Assembly (NCBI GenBank): GCA_027922465.2
Contig: BQMF02000753.1
Coordinates: 1 to 64,000 of the forward strand
Origin: Turritopsis dohrnii
Taxonomy: Eukaryota; Cnidaria; Hydrozoa; Anthoathecata; Oceaniidae
Reading direction: 5' to 3'
Length of the DNA: 64,000 nt
Position numbers and translations under genes: made by a program. Below, piece after piece: positions 1 through 12,492 of this stretch. How positions within the stretch are numbered: position 1 is the first letter of the stretch; each line of letters begins with the position of its first letter. Under the pieces are notes generated by a model. It was given only the letters and a program-made list of their open reading frames with translations, did not search any database and was not told the DNA's origin.

Positions 1-418
1 CGTTCTTGTTTCTAACATCTTAAGCCAATGGAAAAAATCGTCAAAAAGTCACTGCATGGATGAGCATTTCCATTGAAATCGTGTATATAGTTCAAATAGG
101 TGAAAATCTTTAAGAACCACTTTTGTTGCACAAAAGGATGTTTTCCCTTCGAAAATTACTTTAAAGTTTGTTTTCAAACGTCTCTGTCGGAAATACGACT
201 CAGTGAAAATGACTGAAGTATACAGGCTGAAGTTTCTTACGAGAAAAATGTATCAACTATACCACAAAACTACTAGCTACAACTTCGAACTTCCATTTTC
301 AAGTTTATCCGAAAGCGAAATGGTTAAGATTTATTAAGATGGAAAACAACGAGGAAAGAGATTGAGGCATTTTCATGGGAACAAAGCTGGATTACAGGTT
401 TTGAATTTCTCTTTTCAG
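1..418. other. Intron or unassigned sequence upstream of the GABA-B exons
   Basis: No exon is recognised here. The exon starting at 419 needs two codon bases from an upstream exon, so this stretch is most likely intron of the receptor gene. The exons for the ligand-binding ectodomain and first transmembrane helix would lie to the left of the window. A diverged copy of a short repeat that recurs in later introns lies at about 31-95. Confidence 0.6.
31..95 (+). repeat. Short dispersed repeat, copy 1
   Basis: The core AAAAAGTCACTGC followed by a GATGAnGATCATTTnnATTGAAAT-like stretch recurs at about 1515-1575 in the same orientation and at about 2830-2885 in reverse. All three copies lie in introns or flank of the GABA-B-like gene. 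The family was not identified. Confidence 0.6.
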
Positions 419-3400
419 AGTTCTTAAGATGAGTTCTCCAGCCATCAACAACATTATAATTGTGGGCTGTGTGTTATGTTATCTCTCCGTTCTCCTGTAC
501 GGAATGGATTCCAGATATCTGGGGACAAAACGGTTGAGTTCAATGTGCAACGTAAGTATGGCCTCACTAGCTTTTTTATAAGAATCAGTACCAATGTTTC
601 TCTTTGTGATGACTTTGACCTTATGATTGGATGGCGCTTTTTCTTAGCGACTTTGAGCCTTCTGTAATTGTAATAGTGGTGCTAATAAAACAGCATGTGT
701 AGTACTGTAGTAAATGTTGTTCTTTCTTTAAAAAGTGCAATATGTATTTTCTCTTACAGGTTGTCGTCATCACGCTGAGCATCGGCTTTAGCTTGGCATT
801 TGGGGCGCTATTTGGTAAAACATGGCGGGTGTATAAAATTTTTGCCAGTGCAAGGCATAACAAGAAAATGGTGAAAAGTTTATTCTTTTCTTTAAACTTT
901 GAACTCGAGGCAATTTGAAAATGGCCATGATTCATACGTTAATTGTGTTTCTAGCCTATAGTTGATTCGAAATCCTCGTCCTTGTATGTCCGATTTACAC
1001 TAAGGAATTCTTAGCATTAAAAAACATTCCTATGTTGATTATTCATTTTATTTGATGGTTCCAGGGTTATGTAAAAGCTTTTGTATATATATATATATAT
1101 ATCTGATTGTTCACATCTTAAAGAAAGCCATGGGAGTGTTGGTGTTGGTGGGGGGTGTGTGTGTGGATATAGGGACAAGGTTCAACCCTAAAAAAAGGGG
1201 AAAAAATTCTCTGTCTGTAGGTGTGACAGCCTGGCCATCTTATGTTCATTATTCGTTCGTCTGTTTTGATCAGTTTCAATTTCTCAGAGCATGGCGCAAA
1301 TTCAAATACTGACGCGAATTCTTATTGGCTAATTTATTTCAGAAACTTAAAGATTATCATATTGTGTTGTTTGTTCTGATATTGCTATGTGTGGACGTGT
1401 GTATGTTCTTGGTTTGGATGTTTGTTTCGCCGTTCGAAACAGAAGATGCAGTCATTGAGGAGAAGGTTAGTTGACTAAGTGGAGTTCCATGATGCTTAGG
1501 CCCAAAGGTTAAAAATGTAAAAAAAGTCACTGCGATGAAGATCATTTTTATTGAAATAGTGTGTACATTTCTTTGGAAATGCACTCCTTTGCACTGAATT
1601 TTTATTGCTTTCAGTATAAACATCGTAGAAGGTTTAAACGAGACATTGTTTCGTTGGCTACGACTTAATACTGTGTTTCAACAGAAGGTCTGCAAAGCTG
1701 CATTTTATTTTATATTTGACAGCAACTGCGGTCATGTGTAGACCATGTACAAACGTTTGAAAAAGCGAGGCATAAATATTGCCTCACTTAATCAAACAAA
1801 AACGATTTGTTTATTTAATTATTCTGTTCTTCTCGCAAAATCTATCATCATGAATCTATGTGAAAAAGAAATTGTCCAGAAATTTTCTAAGCATATTTTT
1901 TTTGTTTACTTTTAAGATCGTGGTTTCAGATGATCGCATTTATCAATCGCTATACCATCAATGCACTTGTCAACACCGAAAGGAGTTCTTCATACCGCTG
2001 TTTAGTATAAAAGGAACTTTGCTTCTTCTCGGAGCTTTTGTTGGTTGGATGACGCGGAATGTAAACATACCAGTTTTGAACGATGCAGGTTACATCGGTA
2101 CGTGATGTGCTACTTTTGCCACTTCCTCCGCTACAGAGGTGTTGCACATATCCGCTATTCAGCAAAGCGTCCTCCACCTATTTAGCTAAAAGAAGACCTG
2201 ACGAAATCTCCCTCGTCAGCTAAGATCTTCGTTCAAGTAGAGCATTCATATATAGTACTTTCACACATCTTTAAAACAAACGGATAATTCCTTAAAATTC
2301 CGTGATATGTCTAGGGCTCTGTGTATGAGATTGGGTGGTTAAGTCATTTTGAAAAAGCAAAGAAGTAGTAGATGGACTATTGTAACAACCTCGGACTCAG
2401 GGTCTTTTTCGTCCAGTTGTCTGAAACTAACTGCAAAGATTATTCTGAATTTCCTATTTTACCTTTTTACCCAGACTTTTTATGCTAAGAGATTCAAGAA
2501 CATTCCAGTGATAAACGAAACAAAATACCATTTCACATTTTAGGAATTGCTGTTTACACTGTTGTCGTGACAACGATACTTGGAACAATTTCTGCAATCG
2601 CGCTTCACAATGAAGATTTATTTAACGAAGGTTATATCGTTGTTGCTATCACGGTGTGTGTGGCCACGACAGTCACTATGGCGATGGTGATTGGTCCAAA
2701 AGTAAGTACTTTTAAATCTTTTTATGTCGTAAAATGAATCAGACATCACGTGGATGGACTATATACAAGATGGCTAACCAATTGACATTTCCCTTTCTTG
2801 GGGGACAAATTTCTCGAAAATTCACTATTACATACTTTTCAATAAAAATGGTCTTCGTTGCAGTAACTTTTTGACGAATTTTGATATGCCATACAGCTAT
2901 TAAAATGTCTCCTTGATGGAGTAAATGAAAGAGTTTCGCGAAACGAACTGACATTCTCAATGTCATTTAAGGAAGCGCTTATGCAAATTACAGAGCAAGT
3001 AATTATAGCATTGTACAGTGTGTTTCAAAAAATTCAGTTTTCCCTAACTTATTTTGTTCGATTTTTTCTTCTTCTTTTCCATTTCCTACAAAAAATACAT
3101 CACGAGAAAGACAAAAAGATAAGGATTCCATTGATGTAAAATTATAAGAATAAATTGGATATTTACTTTAAAACTGCGGTAATATTTTTTGTTGCCAATT
3201 TTTTGAAACACACAGCGAATGAAGGAAACTCGTAAGAAATCAAAATAAAACATAGGTGGTTATATTTGTACTGTGTTGAAAGGAAAGATTCTTAAACAAA
3301 TCGTTATAATTTATGCTAATTATTCTAAGATATGCTAATTATTTTTCATGATTTTTTTTTTCTCTCCTGTTGTATAGTTTACCTAATCCTTTTTTTTTCA

Positions 3401-3785
3401 GCTTCTGTTGCTGTTCGGTAAAAAAGCCCTACAACGCCAGCGCACAATGAGCAGTAGTTCGATGTGTATACCAAACGCAGCTGCAGCCATTTACAAAGCC
3501 AAATACACCTCTACGTCTTCACGTCCAACTTCGCCAACCAAAGGTCCTCAAAGTCCGTCAAAGACCTCGTCACCAAAATATAATCCAGAAAATATGTTCT
3601 TCAACAAGTATGTTGCACCACCTACTCGTAGTGAAGACCATGAGAAACAGAGTTCGAGCACAGTGTCTCGACAAGAGGCACAAAGCTCAAAAATTGCGTC
3701 ACGCAAAGACCGTTCAGTCTCTTTTTCAGAAAGTAACGATTTTTTGGGTGGTATAAGCGTATGTGCTGAAATTGATACAAAGTAA
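419..3785 (+). CDS. GABA-B-type metabotropic receptor, 3' part (7TM helices 2-7 and tail)
   Basis: Six exons with GT-AG borders join in one frame: 419-551, 760-870, 1343-1465, 1917-2097, 2544-2701 and 3402-3785 (stop included). The first carries VLKMSSPAINN and helix 2. The second carries helix 3 and KTWRVYKIF; the third has helix 4. The fourth has the second extracellular loop (HQCTC, partner of the Cys in SSMCN), helix 5 and TRNVNIPVLNDAGYIG. The fifth has helices 6-7 ending VIGPK. The last is a Ser/Thr/Pro-rich cytoplasmic tail of about 128 residues. KMSSP, TRNVxIPxLND and the helix 7 GPK end are hallmarks of GABA-B subunits, closest to subunit 2. By family this is a plasma-membrane G-protein-coupled receptor for GABA or a related ligand. 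The Venus-flytrap ectodomain and helix 1 are outside the window. The reading frame is intact. Confidence 0.93.
1515..1575 (+). repeat. Short dispersed repeat, copy 2
   Basis: This copy lies in the intron between the helix 4 and helix 5 exons of the receptor gene. It is the best-preserved copy, with AAAAAAAGTCACTGCGATGA followed by an ATCATTTTTATTGAAATAG stretch. Confidence 0.6.
2830..2885 (-). repeat. Short dispersed repeat, copy 3 (inverted)
   Basis: On the minus strand the core reads CAAAAAGTTACTGCAACGAA followed by GACCATTTTTATTGAAA. It lies in the last intron of the receptor gene, in opposite orientation to the other two copies. Confidence 0.6.
3014..3215. mobile_element. Mariner-type MITE remnant in last GABA-B intron
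   Basis: The left end CAGTGTGTTTCAAAAAATT follows a TA. The inverted right end AATTTTTTGAAACACACAG is near 3197-3215, with one mismatch at the tip. The interior is short, AT-rich and non-coding. Terminal repeats starting CAGTGTG at a TA site are usual for Tc1/mariner non-autonomous elements. Confidence 0.65.
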
Positions 3786-4063
3786 CCGCCGATGAACATT
3801 CATGGTTGTTTTGGTTGAAAAAGCGTGTCTTATTGGGCGCATAGATAAAGCGCCATCTTTGTGGTGATTATTGTAACCACAACAATCCCCTTCGCATTTG
3901 CAGGCATTGGAAAAAAAATGAAAAACTTTACCAGCAAGACATTAAAATCAGAGTAGAATTGTTGTATGCACAATGTTTGTCTGTGAGAATATTTGCTGTC
4001 ATTTCTTACAGTTTATTTTTACAAATTTTTCTGAATTTTAATTTCTTTTTCATGTTCTTCTCT

Positions 4064-4069
4064 AATAAA
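4064..4069 (+). other. Candidate polyadenylation signal of the GABA-B-like gene
   Basis: AATAAA lies about 280 bases past the receptor stop codon. It is the first canonical signal after the stop and before the oppositely oriented TLC pseudogene, so the 3' UTR probably ends near 4085. Placement rests on sequence alone. Confidence 0.4.
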
Positions 4070-4513
4070 TGGTGCGCCCACGAACCCAGAAAATGTAACA
4101 TCTGCCAATGTATGCCTATGTACACGGTACGAGCATCATCATCATCTTCATCCATCACAGTATCTGTGGAGAAAATATTACATTAAATATCAAGTAACAT
4201 GAGGCGGGAATTCGAGTGCGTTCACATGTGAGAAACCTCAACCCCATGGTCTCTTGTAAACCTACAGACGATGGATATTGAACAGTCTGAGTATTAAGTT
4301 GACATTTGCACGTTTGTTTCATCCATAATGTGTTTACGGTAATGATTTGCAGGGTGTCGTAACCTAAGTGACGGGACAAGGGAATATCAATGTTGGATTA
4401 ACGTGTATCTTCGTTTAATGTGTTATGAGCTAGTTACAAGCGAGTGACTAATATTATAAAAAATACATTATGGGTATACATTACCACCGAAAAAGTTCTG
4501 AGTTAAAGTCTTC

Positions 4514-5908
4514 TTATAGAACTAGCCTATTAGAATCTCCTTTAATTTTCTTTGAGCTGTAATCTGACTCGTATATCTTATACATGATGCCGAAGTTTGT
4601 TCCCAGCATTACAAGGATGGCATAACCACCCAGATAGGTCGTGATTTTGTTTCATTTTCTATCACCTAGGTAACCAAAAAGTAAATGTAGCGAGAAGTAG
4701 CCTCTAAATATAATGGTGGATACAGCTGTCAAGTATCGGTTAAAACAGCGCCAAATTGGGAAATTGCAAAGTTGTCATTCGTAGTAGCCTTCTGATGTGC
4801 AAATTTATACTATTAATTTCGATGATCATCGAGCATACAGAATACCCATAATACCCTTGTACATACGTCATAAATAATGTGATTGATATCTGAGAGAAAA
4901 CAACAGATAAAAATGTAAGACATTAAAAGAAAACAAATCCACTGAAATGGGGAAACTGTAACTGTATCTTTTGAAATGAATACACCACAAAGATCTGCTT
5001 ACCGCTACGTGGTGGCTTAAGACTTCCCATTGCCTGTACCCATCATTCAACACGATATCCAAAAAGTCGTAAATAAAAATATCCTGTAATGTAAACATTC
5101 CGATTTAATATCGCCTAGCTCAGGTGTCATTGCGAAAAAGACCATAGGTTCGAATAGACAGTGAATGGAAGACTTGTTTTAAAGAAATATCATAACACTG
5201 GAAGGCTTTCAATTGCAGTTCCAGTTTGTATCGTCGTTAATGATTTGACTTGATCCTTTATGGACAGGAGACAGAATCAATGAGTCTCCAAAATCCGTTT
5301 GTTTGATTTTTAATTTTGCTTTTATGAAACTTAAACACAAATTCAAGTTACCTGTGGAGGCGGGTAAAAGCAGTGTAGAAAAGTACGACTCCCTCTTCGC
5401 TGAAGATTTTAGCAATATCAGTAAACAACTCTGGCTTTTCCATAAAACTAAAAAAAGAACGCTAATTTAAAGTAAAATATGGTATATGCTCTACGATTAG
5501 TGATTCTCGTATTCCGGGCTAATTGTTTCTTTTTGGTATGAAGTCTAACTCATTAGAATAGAATAATTTTGCAGTCAAACCCTTGTTAAGAAGCTTTATA
5601 AAAAGCATGTTGAGGATTGGTTTCTGAAGTGAGTTTATAAAAAGCATGTTTGGGTAGATTTACACATTGTTCTCACTACAAAAATAAAAAAATCTTCACA
5701 TACCACCTAATCGCCATGATTGAAGCGATTGTTTGAGTGGACTAGAGAACAGAGAATGTTCCTGAAAATCCACACTTGTCTGTTATCGCCTTGCTTTAAG
5801 TGCGTTCGATAATCTTTTTGTTTGATGTATGCATTTATGGCCGCATAAAACGCAAGGTTACTCAACGTTGTCACAGCGAATGAAAGAATCATAAACGGAG
5901 GAGGACCT
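4514..5908 (-). pseudogene. TLC-domain (TRAM/LAG1/CLN8) membrane protein, broken copy
   Basis: Four exons read right to left: 5908-5707 (GPPPFMILSFAVTTLSN, then WIFRNILCSLVHS), 5447-5352 (FMEKPELFTDIAK, then PASTG), 5083-5003 (IFIYDFLDIVL, then QWEVLSHHVA) and 4889-4514 (IIEINSINLHIRRLL, then LGTNFGIMYKIY). Exon order, phases and motifs match the TLC gene at 12,493-13,341, including the YDF and HH signatures. The frame is broken four times, each by one apparent extra base in a homopolymer: near 5728 (AAA), 5390 (GGG), 5075 (TTTTT) and 4740 (TTTT). An in-frame TGA lies near 4650. Intact relatives are multi-pass membrane proteins linked to membrane lipid composition. An upstream first exon was not found. 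The number of lesions favours a pseudogene over sequencing error. Confidence 0.82.
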
Positions 5909-7382
5909 CTAAATAATGGTAAACACATTAATGCGAATTATTTGGATATTTGAAGGTATTTGATAAAAAAAGTAAAGTTCCACTAAAACTTTTGGGCGCC
6001 TTTTAGTGAGTAAAGAATTTCGAAATACCTTATCGGGGATAATTTCGTGGGGAAAAGTGACGAAATTTTTGCTCCGTGACGGAAATTTTCCCCGACGAAA
6101 GTTTTGAAAAAGTGAAATTTATAAGAAAATATTAGTAAAATCTTGCAAAATGACGAAATTTTCCCCGACGAAATTATCCCTGATAAGGTATTGTGAACAT
6201 ACTGTTAATGCCAGTAAAAAGCAACATTCCACTTTTTCATCATTAAGTTCAAAATATAAAATATGATCGGTTAAAAAATAACACATTAACAGATTGGTTA
6301 ATGATAGAAAAATCAATGCAATGTGTTCCTCAAAAACAAGCCATGAGAGGGAAAAGAATCTTTTTGAGTTCTGTGTGCGTCTGTTTGTAAACAACACCAA
6401 TCTAACGATACACGTTAAATCGTTTTCATTCCTGAGATGAAATTTCTCTTTTTCGAAGGACTTATCACGTACGGGATTAGGCGTTTCCTCTACAAATGAA
6501 GCCGTGAGCACTTCTTGGATATCCGTCTCACTAAAGCTGAATTTCCACCACTTTGTATTGTATTATTAGATCTGAAGATCTGGCACAAAGAATATGCTGT
6601 TTGTTAGATTGTAATGTTTTACTTTCATTTGCTTGTATAATCGAATTTTGGTCTCAACTAGCGATTCGCCTTTCTTTTCCTGAATAACAGATGTATTGTA
6701 TAAATCTCGACACCTTCTCTATCATATCCTCTTTCACCATGACCATCCCAGTATCAACTTGTAAGCCAAGATCTTCTAACAATGAAAGGTTTTTCTTTTG
6801 ATTTACTCATCAAAGTCCATCTTTCTTTACACGAAGGAACCTCTGTAACACATTTTGCATCATCAATGATAAGATTTCTCAATTGACTTATTTGTCCTCG
6901 TTTGAGCTTGCCATCAGGTGTAGATATGCTCAATGGATAGGTTGTGGTTGAAATGTATCCAGTAAATCCACGTCACTTCCTATAGTTCCACCAATCCCCT
7001 TTTAATCCTCTTTCAAAACAGTTACGACTTTGCTTGGTTGCTTCACTTTCTTCAAACGAGTATTCAAGTTGTTTTTTTTGATGAGTTTGAAAAAATCTAA
7101 GTTTGCGTTGATTAAGCGCCTAATCCATTCCATATTCAATTAACATCACAACTAGAGCTTGGACATGCTTTGAGTGCTTTTTCTTTTGCACCCTGAGTGG
7201 TTTCTATGTTTATGTCATGATGAATTAATAATGACATCTTCTGCTTATTCGAGACTCTGTGCTCATGACGAATCGTTTTCCGTTCTTTCAAAAGTTCTCA
7301 TCAACGATTTCATCGGATTCTAATATAACTCTTATAAAATGCACCTTGGTATCATCTTATCCAAAGATTCACACCATACCAC
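5909..7382. other. No clear gene; palindromic MITE and possible decayed coding DNA
   Basis: Apart from the palindromic element at 6025-6191, no gene is supported. On the minus strand at about 6660-7330 short peptide stretches look coding-like (for example DGKLKRGQISQLRNLI near 6900) but change frame and contain stops. They match no family I can name. They may be remains of an old transposon gene. Confidence 0.4.
6025..6191. mobile_element. Palindromic MITE (TACCTTATC ends)
   Basis: ATACCTTATCGGGGATAATT at the left is mirrored by AATTATCCCTGATAAGGTAT at the right, giving a 167-bp hairpin-forming element. TTTTCCCC and CCCGACGAAA motifs repeat inside. The termini resemble those of the longer TACCTTAAGGG elements at 17,100 and 56,355, so this may be a small member of that family. 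Confidence 0.7.
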
Positions 7383-8149
7383 GTGAGGAAAAACCTTGCT
7401 GAAGCTCTGATACTCAGCAAGGTGAATTACGGTAATGTTCTATTCAAAAATGCCCCAGCCTACCAAATTAAAAGGATGCAGCGTTTACAGAATATGGCTG
7501 CAAGTTACGTCACAAGGCGCTTCATGACTGAAGAAGACGTTCTGAAACTGAATTGGCTGCCCATCAGAGAAGGAACAGAATCCACTATATGTAAAATGAC
7601 GTTCAAAGCGATCAACGATCTGAACTGGCCAAGTCACCTAAAGCTTAATGTTCGTCAAACACCTTCGATCAAACACCACATCTGGTTCAACCATCCAATG
7701 CAACACTACCATTAACAACACCTTTGAATTCATAGCATCGCATGCATTTAATGACCTCCCAGCGCAATGCCGCAAAGCCGAAAGCTATCACCAATTTTGT
7801 GGGTCAATAAAAGCGTACTTCAAGGACAAAGCCCTGGCTCGCCTTACATTACATTGAATCACAGCCATTTTTTTTTTTTTATTATTATTTATTTCAGTAT
7901 TTTTTGGGTTGTTTTTTTTAATGCTAACTGATTCCACGATCTTAACACAATCCCTACTTTATCCTTACAATTACCAATTCGGCCCCTATGTACTACGTTT
8001 TCTGATGTTTTAATTAATCAATTTACTTATATTTTATCTGAGTTCACGTAATGCAAACACATTAATATCATACACATTTCTAGGTGAAGAACCAAATGTA
8101 TCTATTTGGATATACTAGAAATAAATCCTTACTTCCTTACTTACTTACT
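7383..8149 (+). pseudogene. Non-LTR retrotransposon 3' end (CR1-like) with CTTA tail
   Basis: The sequence encodes the C-terminal part of a LINE reverse-transcriptase protein: ALILSKVNYGNVLF, then MQRLQNMAASYVTRR, then LNWLPIREG. After a frameshift near 7690 it continues HAFNDLPAQCRKA to a stop at 7857. The order of S-K-x-N-Y, LQRLQN, LxWLPI and FNDLP is the standard end of CR1/L2-type polyproteins. The RT catalytic core is absent, so this is a 5'-truncated dead copy. The 3' part runs to AATAAATCC and a CTTA-rich microsatellite at 8127-8149, the kind of short tandem tail expected at the 3' end of such elements. Confidence 0.8.
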
Positions 8150-8984
8150 CTTTGTTTTGTAGAAGTGTGTTGGCCTGAGATAACGAGGCAATGTCTCTCA
8201 ATCTCTCAACCAAATTCGATACCAGCCTCACGTGTTAAACAGGCACGATTTCAATGACGTCAATATATGACGCAATAACAATTTGAAAGTATATCTCAAT
8301 ACTTCGAGTAAATATTTCGAGTTGGTAAAATCATGAACTCACTACGATAAGCAAAATACTTCTACAAACGTTCGAACTTCAAAGAAAAGATCCCGTTGTG
8401 AAATTGACACAGATCTATTGGATACAACGACGAATTAGCCGAAGAAGAGATCAATTTCAATATGGTGTATTTTGACAACGACACCAGCCATAGTGATAGC
8501 GACGAAAGTTTTTGTGAACCTCAGTGTTTACTTTATAGGTTTACCTCCACATTTAATCATTCAACTTACTTTATCAAATTGCCCAAGTGAAAACGCTTTT
8601 TTATGAAAAGAAAGGAAACTGCTGAGTCAGCATTTTTTGCTCAGAAATCAAATTCTGACCAAAATTGAGAGGTTACATGTCACAAATAGTCGAAAATTTT
8701 CTATGACGTCATCAAACTTTTGAAGGACCTTACAACTCCTCAATATTTTCAGGCATATGTTTTTATACAACTTTTGTTCCATTTTAAAAGATCTTTCGAT
8801 TGATATATATAATAATGTGACTTTTGAGAAGATAACATTTTTACTGACCGTGAATTATGACGTCATCAATCATGTGACATACAGGCATTTCCAAAAGTCA
8901 CCTGGCAGATTTTGGTAGTCTGAGGTCTCCTCTACAAGATTCCATTGAGAAAATAAACATTAGGTAGAATGTCAGATTGTTAGG
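8150..8984. other. Intergenic, no gene recognised
   Basis: Several TGACGTCA or TGACGTCATCA palindromes occur (for example 8703 and 8861). A short open stretch at 8462 (MVYFDNDTSHSDSDESFCEP) looks like an acidic exon but is isolated. Nothing else is supported. Confidence 0.4.
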
Positions 8985-9235
8985 CTATGTGTTCTGTCTA
9001 ATAGGTTCCCTTTTCTGCTGTGATGATTTTATTATTTTTGGAGCAACTTCAGATAGTGAACGTTCATACTGAGTAGGACACATACGAAAATACTGGAAAA
9101 ACATCACATGATCATGTAGTTGCATTTCTTTAAGTAAATGAAACTCTCCTTTTTGTTTTCTTTCTTTAAATATCTTTCGATATGACCTTCTTCTTGCTCG
9201 AAATTGTTCAAACAAAAAATCGCTACAGTCAACAC
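8985..9235 (-). pseudogene. PIF/Harbinger transposase, N-terminal fragment
   Basis: The minus-strand reading frame contains FEQFRARRRSYRKIF, then GEFHLLKEMQLHD, FFQYFRMCPTQYE and KREPI. This is the typical N-terminal block of Harbinger (HARBI1-like) transposases: Arg-rich start, GEFHxLxxEL, FFxYFRMS and REPI. The frame stops immediately after REPIRQNT, before the DDE catalytic domain, so no active enzyme is encoded. No convincing terminal inverted repeats were found around it. Confidence 0.75.
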
Positions 9236-10304
9236 TTGATCAATAATGAACATTGCACTCAGAGATCGAGTAAGGACGAAGCATATTAATCGACTATTTA
9301 TAATGATCGTAACATCAAGATGGACTTATTAAATTCTTCCATCCATTCCCTAATAACTGTTTCTTCTCATTATCACCGGGAATCAAAATAATGAAGGAAA
9401 CAAAATAAGCGCATGTAAACGAAATAAATTACCTTTGGTGCAACTCGTGATTAAGCCTTCAAAATGATTGTCATATATTCTTCCTTTCAAATCTACTTGA
9501 AGGGTAATTTTGTTAATAATATTATGCTAGATCAATTTTATGATTCTGACGAAAAATTCTCCTTCGTAGTGTTTCAGTTGAGTAAAAGTCGTTATTAGAT
9601 AATATATTAATTTATTCTTTTTTCCGTTGACACAGGCAGAGATCTTTTTTTTTTAAGTGTGTGGAGAGCATAATACGTTATATAACAAATAAGATTGAGG
9701 TTACGATTGTCGAATAAATGCGAAGGAGAGTGGAATGGAATGGGGGATGAAAATTCTTATATTAAAAAAAAATCAATCGTTTGTTGATTTTATCTCTACA
9801 CTTAAATCGAAGTTCATTGTGATAAACATGCGATAAAAGACAAGCGCGGAAAGAAGTAGAATTCATGTGTTTATATTTTCACCTAAAAGTTGCCAGTCGA
9901 TTTATTGATATTCTATGAAATATTTTCTATAGACTATTATGCTATTATTCAATTTTCATTAGATTTGTACATATTTCAATGCTGTGTTTATTTAGTAAAA
10001 TTGTAAATCACAACACAAAGAATGAATTGGATGTTATTAGCACGAACATCGATGTGTGTCTTTAATTTTCAATAATCTTTCAATAGTCTTTAAAATTATT
10101 GAAGGAAATTTTTCTCCCCCAATACTATTCCAAGCTTGAAGAAGTTGGCCTGTTTGTAAACACCATGCTAATCCATCACTAAAATTAGCTTAAAATTATT
10201 TTTTAGTGTTTTTTAGTTAGCTTGTAAAGCACACATTAGTAGAAAGCAGATTCGCCGATGTCGTCGCCATATTTATCCGACACATTTCTTATATCGTGAT
10301 TGGA
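9236..10304. other. AT-rich intergenic, no gene recognised
   Basis: I see no coding stretch or clear repeat structure here, only AT-rich sequence with short homopolymers. Confidence 0.4.
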
Positions 10305-10494
10305 TACTTTGGATAATTTAAATCGGATTAATTTTCGCGAGATTAATTTTTTGGATTTATTTTCGCGAATAGACACTATGAAAAATTTAGCACGGATTAA
10401 TTTTCGCGATCGGACGATTTTATATGTTTTCGTTTCGCGAAAAAGGCAGAAAATCGCGAAAATTAATCTCGCGAAAATTAATCCGATTAAAGTA
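10305..10494. mobile_element. Palindromic MITE rich in TTTTCGCG motifs
   Basis: TACTTT at the left and AAAGTA at the right bound long inverted repeats: CGGATTAATTTTCGCGAGAT versus ATCTCGCGAAAATTAATCCG. The ATTAATTTTCGCG motif recurs inside. Similar TTTTCGCG-type motifs occur in the larger element at 17,100-18,550. No coding capacity. Confidence 0.75.
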
Positions 10495-12492
10495 GCATGT
10501 GCTGATTCTGTTGTTTGGTTTGCTTTTTTAAAATAATGTCGAAACGATAATGATGATATTCAACGATAAAAACAGGACTGTTTAGAAAATCCACAATTGG
10601 GACGGTTCGGTGCACGAAGTCCGTTCTTCATATTTGTTCAGTCACGTTATGATAGTTCCAAAGAACTAGAGAATCAAGGAATTTCAGTGCCTCATTCGCG
10701 CTTCCCCTATACGTTTCCAGGTTTTCCATACAATATCAGATGGATTTCATTCTTTTCAGGGGGAAAGGGTAGTCATTTCAATCAATCAAAGATTAAAAAA
10801 GAGAATCCTGTTAAAAAAACACTGAGTTTATTTATATCTCTTGAATATGTCAACCCCTTACAACAAAAAAAAAAACAAATATCAAACTGAAGATAGCAAA
10901 ATACTTCAAAAATATTTTACATCATTATAGAGATCATATTATATATATAGAGATTACGTGCTAAAAATCAGGGATAGATCTGACTGCAGATCCAATATAT
11001 GCTTATCAGAATGTTAAATATTATATAAAATCATATATATCGCTCTTTTAGTGAAAATTATTCCAAAATTGAGAATTAGCGCACGCCTTTTAATGAGCAT
11101 GATTTCTAATTTCTGTCTAATATCATGGTGAGGACTAGTCAACAGTTTTGGCCGCGATCAATACATACAACCTAAATACAGCCCACCTCTCCCGAAGGTC
11201 CGTTTAAACACCATGACATAGCCGAGCCATCAAGATCCGTTTCTTGTCATACCACGAGTGTGTTCATCAAACAATCCCAGACTAACCCACTCAGTGAAAA
11301 CTCTTGTAATAATATTTGAAAGAACGAGGCGAATGTTGTTTATAAACTCAATTACCCAAACACATTTCTCAAGGTTTACACTAGGAAGTTTGGAAGGTGT
11401 GGAATTGTGAGGCGAACTATATGCTGCTATCTTCATTACTTAGTAAAATTCAGATCATTAAAATCCTTTAAGCGAGACCATACTTAACGGCCAAAACACA
11501 GTGTTTGAAAGAAAGGAAGGTTGACAGTTTAATGGTTGGTTGCAACCATGTTACCAACTTTTCCTATCCTATGAAATTCAAGGAGAGCTGTAGAAGAAGG
11601 GTCGCGTGATTTACGATGTAAATACCCAAATGATTCATTTTAAAAAATTGTTTAAAATAAAAATAAACATGGTGCAAGACTGATTGGACCATCTCAGATG
11701 GTATATATATTAAGAAACAAATATAAATCACAAATATTATTGCAAGTTCTCAGCTCTTCAATTATCTCCTGGATCGTCTGCAACCACAAGAACGCAACGG
11801 GATGTGATCATCATGAATATCTCAATGTAAAAATAAAAGGGCTTGGACGAACAAAACGGATATTCTCAATGACATATGATGGAAAGCGGCCATGCAAATC
11901 GTAAAACAAACAATTATATCATCACACGATGGTGAAATATTGTGGAGATAATTAAAGAAAGGAAAACTTATGATTAAACTCAAACCGAGCTATAAAGTTT
12001 TCCATAAACGATGATGGAATAGCTTTTTCATTGTTTGAGCTTTTCATCTGTGAAGGTAGGCTCCATTCCATCATCAAGGAAACTTTGAGTATTTTTACAT
12101 ACGCGAAACGAAACAAATTCTTACAGTATGCTGTCTTTATAAATATAATTTCAACATACGTCAAAATAAAATTGCTACTAAAAACATCAAGCATGACATG
12201 TTATATATTTATGTATAATTCTTTTTCAGAATAATTTTACAGTTTCAAGAAAAAAGAAACTAAAGTGAAAGCATACAATTCCATGTTCCATGTGACTGAT
12301 GCAGTTTTGCGGTGCAGTGTAAACTAGAAGCTGACTTATTGGTTTATTTACTCTGATCAATAGCGGGCTGAAAAGATGAATTGTGATTCTAAGAGTACCA
12401 GAACCATGTTACACTGTATCAAATACTTTTGGCTCTTAAAAACCAGAAACTGACAAAAGAATGAACGCGTTGCTCTATTTGCCCAACTTCTT
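10495..12492. other. Intergenic, no gene recognised
   Basis: Only short, compositionally unremarkable reading frames occur. None matches a family I recognise, and no splice-consistent exon series was seen. The 3' UTR of the TLC gene presumably enters from the right. Confidence 0.4.

Noticed and set aside
6119..6511. 130-codon open frame (-)
   Set aside because: Its C-terminal part is the palindromic MITE at 6025-6191 and no family motif is present.
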